From Hydrogenothermus sp964516095 (lineage in GTDB: Bacteria > Aquificota > Aquificia > Aquificales > Hydrogenothermaceae), in NCBI GenBank assembly GCA_964516095.1, contig CAZEYS010000007.1, forward strand, positions 1 through 39,016: a stretch of 39,016 nucleotides of DNA, written 5' to 3'. The translations under genes were made by a program, and so were the position numbers. The number at the start of each line of letters is the position of its first letter. The stretch's first letter is position 1. Positions 31,314 through 39,016 of the stretch are shown here, piece by piece. Below the pieces are notes generated by a model. That model was not told where the DNA came from and made no database searches. It worked only from the letters and a program-made list of their open reading frames with translations.

Positions 31314-33415
31314 AAAAAATAAATGTTGCTTTTATAGGAAATCCAAATGTTGGTAAGACTACAGTTTTAAACGCCATTGCCGGAACAAATCTCAAAGTTG
31401 GAAACTGGGCAGGGGTAACAGTAGAGAAAAAGGAAGCAACTATAAAATATAAAGACTATGAAATATATTTTGTAGACCTTCCAGGTATATACACATTGGA
31501 ACCTCTATCTGATGCTGAGAAGGTCGCAACTAATTTTATAGCCAATTCAGATGTTGATGTTATAGTAGATATAATAGACTCCCAGAACTTTGAAAAAAAT
31601 ATGTATCTTGGAGTTGAACTTCTTGAATTTGGAAAACCCACTGTTTTTGTTCTAAACATGTCTGATGAAGCTGAAAAGAAAGGAATTAGCATAGATGATA
31701 AAAAACTTTCAGAACTTTTAAATGTAGATGTCGTTAAGACTGTTGGAAAAGAAAAAAAGGGTATAGATAAAATTTTAGATGCCATTATAGATGTTTATGA
31801 GAATAAAAAAATTCCCTATGAGCTAAAGTATCACCCCAAATTAGAAGAAGCTTTAAATAAACTTAAAGAAAAAGTAGGAAATTTAAATAAACATTACCTT
31901 CTTGATATACTGCAAGGAAAAATTTCTCATCCATCTATAACAAAAGAAGAATTAAAAAAATTAAGAACTGAACTTGAAAGATATTTTGGTGAACCTGTTG
32001 AGGAAATAATAAAAAATGAAAGATTTGGATATGCCCACGGAATTACCACTGAGGTGGTTAAAAAAATAAAAGACAGGCAAAAAGACATTACAGATAGTTT
32101 AGATAATATACTTCTACATCCTGTATTTGGAATTTTAATTTTTGTATGGATTATGTACTCTATTTTTAAAATAGCTGTAGACTTTTCTGCTCCTTATGTA
32201 GAGTGGATTGATAGCTTTTTAAATGATTTTATCTCTCCAATGTTTTTAACACTATTTGAAAAACTTGGTTTACCAGATATTGTAAACAGATTTTGGAGTG
32301 AAGCTGTAATTGGTGGAGTTGGATTTGTACTTACATTTGTCCCTTTAATCGGAACTTTATTCTTTTTGATAAGTTTTTTAGAAATGTCTGGTTATTTACC
32401 AAGAATAGCTGTTTTAATGGACAGATTTATGTCTAAAATCGGGCTACACGGAAACATGCTCATTCCACTTATACTGGGATTTGGCTGTAATGTGCCTGCA
32501 ATAATGTCTGCCAGAGCAATAGAAAATCCACGGGATAAATTCATAGTTATAATGATGATACCTTTTATGAGTTGTCCAGCACGGCTGGTAGTTTTTGCAT
32601 TTTTCTCAGTTATATTCTTTGACAATCCAGCCCTTGTAATAATCAGTTTTTACATATTAGGAATAGTTGTTGCAATATTTACCGCACTAATACTTAAGAT
32701 GATTAAATTTAAAGGAGAAGTTATTCACTTTGCTATGGAGCTACCACCTTACAGAATTCCTCCTTTAAAAGCTTTACTTACAATTTCATGGATACATGTG
32801 AAAGATTTTATAAAAAAAGCTGGAACAATCATTTTTGCGGTTTCCATTGTCATATGGATACTTATGAATTTACCGCCTTCAGCTAAAAATATATCTGAAA
32901 GTTATGTAGCTAAAATAGGAAAAACATTAACTCCTATTTTTGAGCCTATTGGTATTAATGACTGGAGAGCAACAACATCACTAATACCTGCATTTTTAGC
33001 AAGAGAAACTGCGATAAGCTCTATGGGAACAATGTATTCTGCAAACCTTCAAAAAGATGAAAAGGTAGAGTTTTCATTTAAGGAGGCTTTACTTCAGCAA
33101 ATAAAAGGATTTTTTAATGCCTTAGTAACATCTATAATAGATGCGGTTAAACCTGGAATTTCAGCTTTTGAAGTCACAGAAGATGAGAATAAATCTTTAA
33201 GACAGATTATAAAAAATAGTTTCTCGCCACTTTCGGCTTTATCTTTTATGATACTTATCCTAGTCTATAACTCATGTCTTGCCACTTTTGCAGTTATGGC
33301 ACAGGAGTTAAACAAAAAGTATGCTACTTTATTCTTAATTTACAGCTTCGCCATTGCATGGATTATAGCATTTATAGTTTATAACACTGGCAAACTATTT
33401 ATGAATATAATATAA
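31310..33415 (+). CDS. feoB: Ferrous iron transport protein B
   Basis: 701 residues. N-terminal G-protein domain with G1 GNPNVGKT (10-17), DLPGIYTLEPLSDAEKVA (G3 and switch II), and NMSDEAEKKGI (G4); then a GDI-like helical region (about 185-245), and a membrane domain with about eight helices containing the two gates with Cys: GFGCNVPAI and MSCPARLVVFAF. It brings Fe2+ across the inner membrane. Slightly shorter than E. coli FeoB (773). FeoC is not present. The 3' end overlaps an unknown minus-strand gene by 21 bases tail to tail. Confidence 0.97.
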   Translation: MKKINVAFIGNPNVGKTTVLNAIAGTNLKVGNWAGVTVEKKEATIKYKDYEIYFVDLPGIYTLEPLSDAEKVATNFIANSDVDVIVDIIDSQNFEKNMYLGVELLEFGKPTVFVLNMSDEAEKKGISIDDKKLSELLNVDVVKTVGKEKKGIDKILDAIIDVYENKKIPYELKYHPKLEEALNKLKEKVGNLNKHYLLDILQGKISHPSITKEELKKLRTELERYFGEPVEEIIKNERFGYAHGITTEVVKKIKDRQKDITDSLDNILLHPVFGILIFVWIMYSIFKIAVDFSAPYVEWIDSFLNDFISPMFLTLFEKLGLPDIVNRFWSEAVIGGVGFVLTFVPLIGTLFFLISFLEMSGYLPRIAVLMDRFMSKIGLHGNMLIPLILGFGCNVPAIMSARAIENPRDKFIVIMMIPFMSCPARLVVFAFFSVIFFDNPALVIISFYILGIVVAIFTALILKMIKFKGEVIHFAMELPPYRIPPLKALLTISWIHVKDFIKKAGTIIFAVSIVIWILMNLPPSAKNISESYVAKIGKTLTPIFEPIGINDWRATTSLIPAFLARETAISSMGTMYSANLQKDEKVEFSFKEALLQQIKGFFNALVTSIIDAVKPGISAFEVTEDENKSLRQIIKNSFSPLSALSFMILILVYNSCLATFAVMAQELNKKYATLFLIYSFAIAWIIAFIVYNTGKLFMNII

Positions 33416-33859
33416 AATTTCCAGGGCACCTTTTATAAGGTGTTCCTCTTTTATCTTGATTATATACTTGTTTTCACTTTTTTCAAAAGAAAAATAGTCT
33501 GGTTTTGCTGCAGATAGCTTAAAAATAATTAATGGGTCTTCTTCTAAGAAACGAAGTTCAAAAAATCCATTTTGGAATTTTCCTATAAATTCTTCTTTTG
33601 CTTCCACAAATACATCTGAATTTTCTAAAAATTTTATAAATAAATCATGTTCAAAAGATGGAGAGTACATTTTTATAAATATTTGAAGGACGGATTTATC
33701 AAAGTGGTATGTGGATATTCCTTCTATCTCATAGTAGAATTGATTTCCTTCAAAAGAAATAGGGGAATTAACCTTTTCCATTATCTGAATTTCTGGATTT
33801 GTGAGCATAACCGAAAAACTATTACCTAATTTATTGTATATAAGATTTTGAAGTTTCAT
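33395..33859 (-). CDS. Unknown 154-residue protein beside feoB
   Basis: ATG at 33859 has GAGGAG six bases before it. A longer version of the frame would run through tRNA-Pro and is rejected. Soluble, beta-rich by pattern (FSVMLTNPEIQIMEKVNSPI, FYYEIEGISTYHFDKS, FFELRFLEEDPLIIFKL), without Cys, signal peptide or membrane helix. No family recognised. It is 36 bases after the tRNA gene in the direction of transcription and may share a transcript with it and the HU/IHF gene. Confidence 0.7.
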   Translation of the reverse strand: MKLQNLIYNKLGNSFSVMLTNPEIQIMEKVNSPISFEGNQFYYEIEGISTYHFDKSVLQIFIKMYSPSFEHDLFIKFLENSDVFVEAKEEFIGKFQNGFFELRFLEEDPLIIFKLSAAKPDYFSFEKSENKYIIKIKEEHLIKGALEILYYIHK

Positions 33860-33895
33860 TTTTCTCCTCAGAATGAAAAATTTAAAAGTAGAAAA

Positions 33896-33971
33896 TGGTC
33901 GGAGCGAGCGGACTCGAACCGCCGACCTCTGGCCCCCCATGCCAGTGCTCTACCGCCTGAGCTACGCTCCG
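33896..33971 (-). tRNA. tRNA-Pro (anticodon GGG), CCA encoded
   Basis: Minus strand, 76 bases. Acceptor stem CGGAGCG/CGCTCCG with A73 and CCA; D stem GCTC/GAGC; anticodon stem CTGGC/GCCAG with the 7-base loop ATGGGGG, so anticodon GGG for codon CCC; T arm with TTCGAGT. All stems pair, with one G-U in the T stem. Only 8 bases separate it from the stop codon of the HU/IHF gene, so it is likely cut out of that mRNA. Confidence 0.96.
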
Positions 33972-33979
33972 ACTTGGTT

Positions 33980-34270
33980 TTATTCATTTAGCTCCCTTAA
34001 AAGCCTCCTCCCAGGTTTAAAAGATACTCCCAATCTTTCTGGAACTATAACTTCTTCATTTGTTTTTGGATTTCTTCCAACTTTTGCTTTTCTTTTTTTC
34101 ACTGTAAAAGTCCCAAATCCAGAAATTTGTATTTTAGTTTCATCACTGCCATTTATAATCTCATTTTGAATTAGTTTAAAAAGTTCATCTACTATAAGTT
34201 TTATGTCTTTTTTCTTTAAATTCAAGTCAGAATTTTCATAAATTAGTTCTACAATATCTGCTTTTGTCAT
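33980..34270 (-). CDS. HU/IHF-family DNA-bending protein
   Basis: 96 residues. Seen: MTKADIVELIYENSDLNLKK at the N-terminus, ISGFGTFTVKKRKAKVGRNP (the strand, turn and arm signature), then KTNEEVIVPERLGVSFKPGRRL, where the Pro in EVIVPE is the residue that enters the minor groove. It binds and bends DNA and shapes the nucleoid. The length and GRNPKT favour the IHF alpha-like group over short HU, but HU is not excluded. ATG at 34270 with AGGTAAGG close before it. Between a carbonic anhydrase-like gene (30 bases) and tRNA-Pro (8 bases). Confidence 0.92.
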   Translation of the reverse strand: MTKADIVELIYENSDLNLKKKDIKLIVDELFKLIQNEIINGSDETKIQISGFGTFTVKKRKAKVGRNPKTNEEVIVPERLGVSFKPGRRLLRELNE

Positions 34271-34300
34271 CCTTACCTCATAATCTGTGGTTTAGTAGAG

Positions 34301-34840
34301 CTATTTATTATATGCAGGGGATTTTAGTTCTTCAATGTAAGTATTTTTATAGTTTATGTAATTTTTATATGACTCTTCAAGCCATTTTAGTTCTTTATCA
34401 GTTAAATCTCTTTTATATTTTGCAGGAGAACCTGTCCAGAGAGTTCTCGGTTGTATCTTTTTATTAGGTGTTACTAATGCTCCTGCTCCCACAATAGATT
34501 CTTTTCCAACAACAACTCCATCCATAACTGTGGCAGACATACCAATTAAACATCTATCTTCTATAGTACAGCCATGGAGCATAACTTTATGCCCTACAGT
34601 AACTTCTTTCCCTATTATTGTTGGATGAGTATCATGGGTAACATGTATTACTGTTCCATCCTGTATGTTTGTTCTATCTCCTATTCTTATATAGTTAACA
34701 TCCCCTCTAATTACAACGTTATACCAGATAGAGCAATCCTCTCCTATTTCAACATCTCCAATAATAACTGCGTTTTCAGCAATAAAAGCAGATGGATGAA
34801 TTTTTGGATATTTACCTTTGTAAGGTTTGATTATTGCCAT
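34301..34840 (-). CDS. Gamma-class carbonic anhydrase-like protein
   Basis: 179 residues. Left-handed beta-helix with repeated hexapeptides (PSAFIAENAVIIGDVEIGED, CSIWYNVVIRGD, VVVGKESIVGAGALV). Zinc ligands fit His66 (VIHV), His84 and His89 (GHKVMLHG). Family members hydrate CO2, and some have other or no known activity; the acidic loop of archaeal Cam is missing, as in CamH types. ATG at 34840 with AAAGGAG. Its start is overlapped by the microprotein gene by 29 bases. Confidence 0.88.
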   Translation of the reverse strand: MAIIKPYKGKYPKIHPSAFIAENAVIIGDVEIGEDCSIWYNVVIRGDVNYIRIGDRTNIQDGTVIHVTHDTHPTIIGKEVTVGHKVMLHGCTIEDRCLIGMSATVMDGVVVGKESIVGAGALVTPNKKIQPRTLWTGSPAKYKRDLTDKELKWLEESYKNYINYKNTYIEELKSPAYNK

Positions 34841-34946
34841 CTTTATCTCCTTTATTCTTTTTTATAAAGGATAAACCCACCGTCAAATATATAATAAATG
34901 CAGACAACATTAAGAAAACTGCTGGAATTATATAAACTATCTTCAT
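34812..34946 (-). CDS. 44-residue single-helix membrane microprotein
   Basis: The 109-base gap between queD and the carbonic anhydrase gene holds an open frame starting at ATG 34946, three bases after the queD stop, with AAAGG as ribosome site (within the queD end). The peptide begins MKIVYIIPAVFLMLSAFIIY and has one helix (about 3-25) followed by a basic, polar tail (SFIKKNKGDKDG). Its stop at 34812 lies 29 bases inside the next gene. Unknown family. Its good ribosome site and position favour a real gene; the overlap is longer than usual here. Confidence 0.55.
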   Translation of the reverse strand: MKIVYIIPAVFLMLSAFIIYLTVGLSFIKKNKGDKDGNNQTLQR

Positions 34947-34949
34947 TTT

Positions 34950-35432
34950 TTAACCTTTATATACAGCTTTTCCTGTTTCTGTTTCCCAAACTGTAACGGA
35001 AACAACTTTGATATCATCAAGTAAACCAGCTTCTTTTAATTTCTCTGTTAAAAAATCATATATAAATTTTGATAAAGCCTCAGCTGTTGGGCAAAAATCT
35101 ACCACAAAAAGTTTTAAAAACCCAAAATCTTCCTTAAACTTTGGATATAAAGGGTCATTTTTATCTATTATAAAAGAATGATCCATTTGATTATCTATCA
35201 AATCTTTTAAAGCTGCCTTTATGTGATAAAAATCAATAACCATCTCCTGCTCATTTAATGTGTCGGAACCAACCGTTACTTCAACTTTATAGCTATGGCC
35301 GTGTATATTAAGACAGGGATTAGGAGGAATTTCGTTCTTCATAAGTTTAGCACCTTTACCTGCCATAAGATTTTGTTTCCAAACCCTATGTCCTGCTTCA
35401 AACTTAAACTTTTTTGTTATCTCGTATTTCAT
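34950..35432 (-). CDS. queD: 6-carboxytetrahydropterin synthase
   Basis: 160 residues, longer than E. coli QueD (121), with an N-terminal insert (QNLMAGKGAKLMKNEIPPNP). It makes 6-carboxytetrahydropterin from dihydroneopterin triphosphate in queuosine synthesis. Zinc ligands are His15, His44 and His46 in CLNIHGHSY; catalytic Cys40 stands four residues before His44 as in the family; also MVIDFYHIKAAL, DHSFI and the Glu in SVTVWETETG. ATG at 35432. Other queuosine genes are not close. Confidence 0.94.
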   Translation of the reverse strand: MKYEITKKFKFEAGHRVWKQNLMAGKGAKLMKNEIPPNPCLNIHGHSYKVEVTVGSDTLNEQEMVIDFYHIKAALKDLIDNQMDHSFIIDKNDPLYPKFKEDFGFLKLFVVDFCPTAEALSKFIYDFLTEKLKEAGLLDDIKVVSVTVWETETGKAVYKG

Positions 35433-35484
35433 TATAATTAAACTCCAATTTTCACATAGTTTTTATATTAAGTAAATTATACAT

Positions 35485-35490
35485 TATAAT
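35485..35490 (+). promoter_or_regulatory. Possible -10 element of uppP
   Basis: A perfect TATAAT, 31 bases before the uppP GTG start. The -35 region (near 35462) is poor, so the call is tentative. Confidence 0.35.
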
Positions 35491-35520
35491 TTCATTAAAA
35501 ATAGATAAGGAGAGCATGAG

Positions 35521-36288
35521 GTGAACTTAATAGATGCATTTATATTAGGAGTTGTAGAAGGATTGACAGAGTTTTTACCTATATCTTCAACAGGGCATCT
35601 TATACTTGTGTCATGGCTTCTTGGAATAAAACAAACAGAAACACATAAAGCTTTTGAAGTTGCAATTCAACTTGGTTCTATTCTGGCAGTAGTTTTTTTA
35701 TATAAAGAGAAAATATTTTCAAGTATACAACTGTGGAAAAGGTTAATTATTGCCTTTATCCCTACTGGTATTTTAGGGTTTATTCTGTATAAACTGATAA
35801 AATCTCTTTTCAGTCCTTATGTTGTGGCCATAATGTTAATTGTTGGAGGGATTATTTTTATAATTGTAGAAAAAGTATATTCAGAGAAAGAGTATCATAT
35901 TAACGATTTAGAAAGTATTCCCTACACTAAAGCTTTTTTCATCGGTGTTTTCCAGTCTTTTGCAATGGTACCAGGAACATCAAGGTCAGGAGCTACAATT
36001 ATAGGTGGTCTTTTACTTGGACTAAGTAGAAAAACAGCAGCTGAATTTTCATTTTTACTTGCTGTTCCTACTATGTTTGTAGCTACATTCTATGACATAT
36101 TTAAGCATCATAGCGAATTTCAAATAGATAACTGGTTAAATTTAGGTTTAGGATTTATAACTGCTTTTATTTTTGCAGTATTTTCCATAAAGTTTTTACT
36201 TTCTTTTATATCAAAACACAGTTTTATACCATTTGGGATTTATAGAATAATAGTTGGATTAGTCTTTCTTTTCTTTCTATATTTTTAA
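35521..36288 (+). CDS. uppP: Undecaprenyl-diphosphatase
   Basis: 255 residues with about eight membrane helices. Recycles the lipid carrier of cell-wall synthesis by removing a phosphate. The active-site stretch EGLTEFLPISSTGHL (Glu13, Glu17, His26) and the PGTSRSGATI loop are clear. Start is GTG at 35521, within GAGCATGAGGTG, with AAGGAG eleven bases upstream; the family begins close to this point. No neighbour shares its pathway. Confidence 0.95.
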   Translation: MNLIDAFILGVVEGLTEFLPISSTGHLILVSWLLGIKQTETHKAFEVAIQLGSILAVVFLYKEKIFSSIQLWKRLIIAFIPTGILGFILYKLIKSLFSPYVVAIMLIVGGIIFIIVEKVYSEKEYHINDLESIPYTKAFFIGVFQSFAMVPGTSRSGATIIGGLLLGLSRKTAAEFSFLLAVPTMFVATFYDIFKHHSEFQIDNWLNLGLGFITAFIFAVFSIKFLLSFISKHSFIPFGIYRIIVGLVFLFFLYF

Positions 36289-36296
36289 AACAGCGT

Positions 36297-36326
36297 TTGA
36301 TTTTAGTAAGAATTTCCATTTATAAT
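36297..36326 (+). promoter_or_regulatory. Predicted acnA promoter
   Basis: TTGATT (36297-36302), 18 bases, TATAAT (36321-36326), just after the uppP stop and about 38 bases before the acnA ATG. Confidence 0.6.
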
Positions 36327-36364
36327 AAATTTGTCATAAAATCACATCAACATGGAGGTAATCT

Positions 36365-39016
36365 ATGAATAATGCAGATTTCACAAAGTCTATTTCTGCC
36401 AACGGTCAAAATTACACAATCTACAGTTTAGAAAAACTTCAAGAAGCAGGAATAGGTAATATTGAAAGGCTACCTTTTTCTATTAGAATTTTAGTTGAGA
36501 ATTTACTTAGAAACTTAGACGGAAAAGTCGTTACCGAAGAACATCTAAATAATATCGCCAACTGGCAAAAAAAATACGATACTCCAGTTGAAATACCACA
36601 TCATCCAGCAAGAGTTATAATGCAGGATTTTACAGGTGTCCCTGGTGTTGTTGATTTGGCCGCAATGAGAGATGCTGCCAAGGAACTTGGAATTGACCCT
36701 AAAAAAGTAAATCCTCTGGTTCCTGTTGACCTTGTCATAGACCACTCAGTTCAAATTGATTTCTTTGGAACAGAAGATGCTTATAAGAAAAACCTTGAGC
36801 TTGAGTATAAGAGAAATAAAGAAAGATATCAACTGTTAAAATGGGCACAAAATGCTTTTGATACATTGAGAATATTCCCTCCTGGAAGTGGTATTATTCA
36901 CCAGGTAAACCTTGAATATATAGCACAGGTTGTAATGTCAAATAATGGAGTAGCTTTCCCTGATTCTTTAGTTGGAACTGATTCACATACAACAATGATA
37001 AACGGTCTTGGTGTTTTAGGATGGGGAGTTGGTGGTATTGAAGCTGAAGCTGTAATGCTTGGACAACCATATTACATGAAAATACCTGAAGTTATAGGTG
37101 TTAAGCTAACAGGAGAGCTTCCTGAAGGAGCAACTACCACAGATTTAGTTTTAACTATAACCCAAAAACTGAGAGAGTACGGAGTTGTTGAGAAATTTGT
37201 TGAGTACTTTGGGGAAGGTGTTAAAAAATTATCTTTACCAGATAGAGCTACGATTGCAAATATGGCTCCAGAGTACGGTGCAACTATGGGATTTTTCCCT
37301 GTTGATGAGGAAACTATCAATTTCCTCAAACTAACAAACAGAAAAGAAGCTGCAGAATTAGCTGAAAGATATACTAAAGAAAATATGCTCTTTTACCATG
37401 GAAACGAAACCCCTGAATACACAGATGTGATTGAAATAGACATGTCTAAAGTAGAACCTTCGTTGGCTGGCCCTTCAAGACCACAGGACAGAGTAACTTT
37501 AAAAGAAATGAAGAAAACTTTTATAGATTTACTGAACTGTAACTACAACAGAGAAATAGATGATATTAAAGAAATCACTGCATTTGAAGATGAAGCTGGT
37601 AAAGATCTTGAAGTGGGAGAATGTAGAATTCATAAAGGGAAAAAAATTGCAAAGGTTGAAATTGACGGTGAAGAAGTTGTAATAGGAGATGGTTCTGTAG
37701 TTATAGCTTCTATAACATCTTGTACAAATACTTCGAACCCATCAGTTCTAATTGGAGCTGGATTACTTGCTAAAAAAGCAGTAGAAAAAGGCTTAAATGT
37801 TAAGCCTTACGTAAAAACATCCTTAGCACCAGGATCTCGAGTAGTAGAAGGATATTTAAGAAAGGCAGGATTACTTCCTTATTTAGAAGCTTTGAGATTT
37901 CATATAGTTGGTTTTGGCTGTACTACATGTATAGGTAATAGTGGACCACTACATCCAAATATAGAAAAGGCTATAAAGGATAATGATTTAATTGTGTCTG
38001 CAGTCTTATCAGGTAATAGAAACTTTGAAGCAAGAATTCACCCAGATGTTAAAGCTAACTGGCTTGCATCTCCTATTTTAGTAGTAGCTTATGCTATAGC
38101 AGGTAGAACAGATATAGACTTAACAACAGAACCTTTAGGAAAAGACCCTAATGGAAATCCAGTATACTTAAAGGATATATGGCCTTCACAGGAAGAAATA
38201 AAAGAAATAATGAACCAGGTACTAACTCCAGAAGTATTTGAAGAAAAATACAAAGATGTATTAAAAGGAGACGAGTACTGGCAGTCATTAGATGCGCCAA
38301 CTGGTGAAACATTCCAGTGGGATCCAAATTCAACATATATTAGAAAACCTCCTTACTTTGATGGATTTACAATAGAGGTTAACCCACCAAAAGATATACA
38401 AAATGCAAGAGTATTAGAATTACTTGGAGATTCTGTAACTACAGACCATATTTCTCCTGCTGGTAAAATACCTCCAGAATACCCTGCTGGAAAATACTTA
38501 TTAGAACATGGAGTTCCAGTTGAAGAGTTTAATTCTTACGGGGCAAGAAGAGGAAACCACGAAGTTATGGTTAGAGGAACATTTGCAAACGTTAGAATAA
38601 AGAACAAACTTGTAGCTCCCAAAGAAGGAGGATATACGTTAAAATTCCCTGAAAAAGAAGAAATGTTTGTGTACGATGCTGCTGTTAAGTACGGACAAGA
38701 AGGAACACCATTAATTGTATTAGCTGGAAAAGAATATGGAACAGGTTCTTCAAGGGACTGGGCAGCGAAAGGAACTCAACTTTTAGGTGTAAAAGCAGTA
38801 ATAGTCAAATCTTTTGAAAGAATACACAGGTCAAACTTAGTTGGAATGGGAGTACTTCCACTACAATTTAAAGAAGGCGAAGGCTGGGAAGAACTGGGAT
38901 TAGATGGTTCTGAAACATATGAAATATTTGGAATAGAAGACATAGCTCCTGGAAAAGAATTAAAAGTAAGAGCTACTAAAGAAAATGGTGAAGTTGTTGA
39001 GTTTAATGTAATATCA
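36365..39016 (+). CDS. acnA: Aconitate hydratase AcnA, incomplete at the window end
   Basis: 884 codons are open from the ATG at 36365 (GGAGG eight bases upstream) to the last base; only about 20 residues should be missing. AcnA/IRP1 type: DHSVQIDFFG, the GTDSHTT motif, cluster Cys453 in SCTNTSNPS and Cys519 and Cys522 in GCTTCIGNSGP; their spacing (66 and 3) equals that of E. coli AcnA. The swivel domain has GTGSSRDWAAKG and the late VIVKSFERIHRSNL. It interconverts citrate and isocitrate, which in an autotrophic member of this group would serve the reductive TCA cycle. It is transcribed from its own predicted promoter. Confidence 0.97.
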   Translation, partial: MNNADFTKSISANGQNYTIYSLEKLQEAGIGNIERLPFSIRILVENLLRNLDGKVVTEEHLNNIANWQKKYDTPVEIPHHPARVIMQDFTGVPGVVDLAAMRDAAKELGIDPKKVNPLVPVDLVIDHSVQIDFFGTEDAYKKNLELEYKRNKERYQLLKWAQNAFDTLRIFPPGSGIIHQVNLEYIAQVVMSNNGVAFPDSLVGTDSHTTMINGLGVLGWGVGGIEAEAVMLGQPYYMKIPEVIGVKLTGELPEGATTTDLVLTITQKLREYGVVEKFVEYFGEGVKKLSLPDRATIANMAPEYGATMGFFPVDEETINFLKLTNRKEAAELAERYTKENMLFYHGNETPEYTDVIEIDMSKVEPSLAGPSRPQDRVTLKEMKKTFIDLLNCNYNREIDDIKEITAFEDEAGKDLEVGECRIHKGKKIAKVEIDGEEVVIGDGSVVIASITSCTNTSNPSVLIGAGLLAKKAVEKGLNVKPYVKTSLAPGSRVVEGYLRKAGLLPYLEALRFHIVGFGCTTCIGNSGPLHPNIEKAIKDNDLIVSAVLSGNRNFEARIHPDVKANWLASPILVVAYAIAGRTDIDLTTEPLGKDPNGNPVYLKDIWPSQEEIKEIMNQVLTPEVFEEKYKDVLKGDEYWQSLDAPTGETFQWDPNSTYIRKPPYFDGFTIEVNPPKDIQNARVLELLGDSVTTDHISPAGKIPPEYPAGKYLLEHGVPVEEFNSYGARRGNHEVMVRGTFANVRIKNKLVAPKEGGYTLKFPEKEEMFVYDAAVKYGQEGTPLIVLAGKEYGTGSSRDWAAKGTQLLGVKAVIVKSFERIHRSNLVGMGVLPLQFKEGEGWEELGLDGSETYEIFGIEDIAPGKELKVRATKENGEVVEFNVIS

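Noticed and set aside
33860..33940. N-terminal extension of the unknown protein beside feoB
   Set aside because: It would read through tRNA-Pro on the same strand. The ATG at 33859 has a strong ribosome site.
36545..38336. Minus-strand frames inside acnA
   Set aside because: acnA is open and highly conserved on the plus strand throughout.
1..39016. CRISPR arrays, toxin-antitoxin pairs, prophage or restriction systems
   Set aside because: None were found: no regularly spaced repeats, no integrase or phage genes, and the small gene pairs show no toxin-antitoxin motifs.

Overview
The window reads as chromosomal DNA of a low-GC thermophilic bacterium of the Aquificota, most likely family Hydrogenothermaceae (Sulfurihydrogenibium-like). 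This is inferred from the AT-rich, Lys/Glu/Ile-rich proteins, from a phosphoserine phosphatase closely resembling what I remember of Hydrogenobacter thermophilus PspA, and from a scattered housekeeping gene order in short, overlapping operons. I could not run a search, so the genus is an inference. No rRNA, CRISPR array, prophage or intact insertion sequence was seen. TTG and GTG starts are common (leuB, the first diguanylate cyclase, fabI, pspA and hisH use TTG; hisZ, uppP, mtnP, one glycosyltransferase and the large c-di-GMP protein use GTG).

Bases 1-12300 run almost wholly on the minus strand. Reading in the direction of transcription: a promoter at about 12268-12296, pyruvate-dehydrogenase-type E1 alpha, E1 beta and E2, a small membrane-anchored protein, methionine-salvage mtnB and mtnD, fabI, recA, pilT, a DUF2203 protein, a DEAD-box RNA helicase with its own promoter and a structured leader, a decayed histidine-kinase tail, leuB, a CZB-GGDEF diguanylate cyclase, and the start of a YhcC-like radical SAM protein that leaves the window.

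Bases 12300-20030 hold a small coiled-coil protein (+), two polytopic ArnT/PMT-type glycosyltransferases and a dGTPase-like HD hydrolase (-), a secreted TlpA-type thioredoxin (+), purQ (-), a 370-base gap containing a decayed TnpB (IS200/IS605-type) remnant, mtnP, and a class V aminotransferase (-). Bases 20160-24170 (+) carry pspA, a 35-residue membrane microprotein, hisZ, slyD, trpA and hisH. The aminotransferase and pspA diverge from one intergenic region and could be two steps of serine synthesis.

Bases 24160-30940 (-) form an overlapping operon: nuoG-like Fe-S protein, argJ, a small two-helix membrane protein, and a 1051-residue protein with a periplasmic-binding-protein-like domain, PAS, GAF, PAS, GGDEF and EAL. 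A separate 70-residue gene lies downstream. Opposite nuoG are feoA and feoB (iron uptake). The 160 bases between nuoG and feoA hold an 11-bp perfect tandem repeat with a TATAAT on each side, plus a perfect 19-bp palindrome before feoA, and this is the densest regulatory region in the window.

Bases 33395-35432 (-) hold queD, a 44-residue membrane microprotein, a gamma-class carbonic anhydrase-like protein, an HU/IHF protein, tRNA-Pro(GGG) 8 bases after it, and an unknown 154-residue protein. Bases 35521-39016 (+) hold uppP and nearly all of acnA, which runs off the end. I did not find one clearly new multi-gene system. The best leads are the c-di-GMP proteins with unusual sensory parts, the nuoG/feoAB regulatory region, the previously overlooked microproteins, and the two gene remnants.
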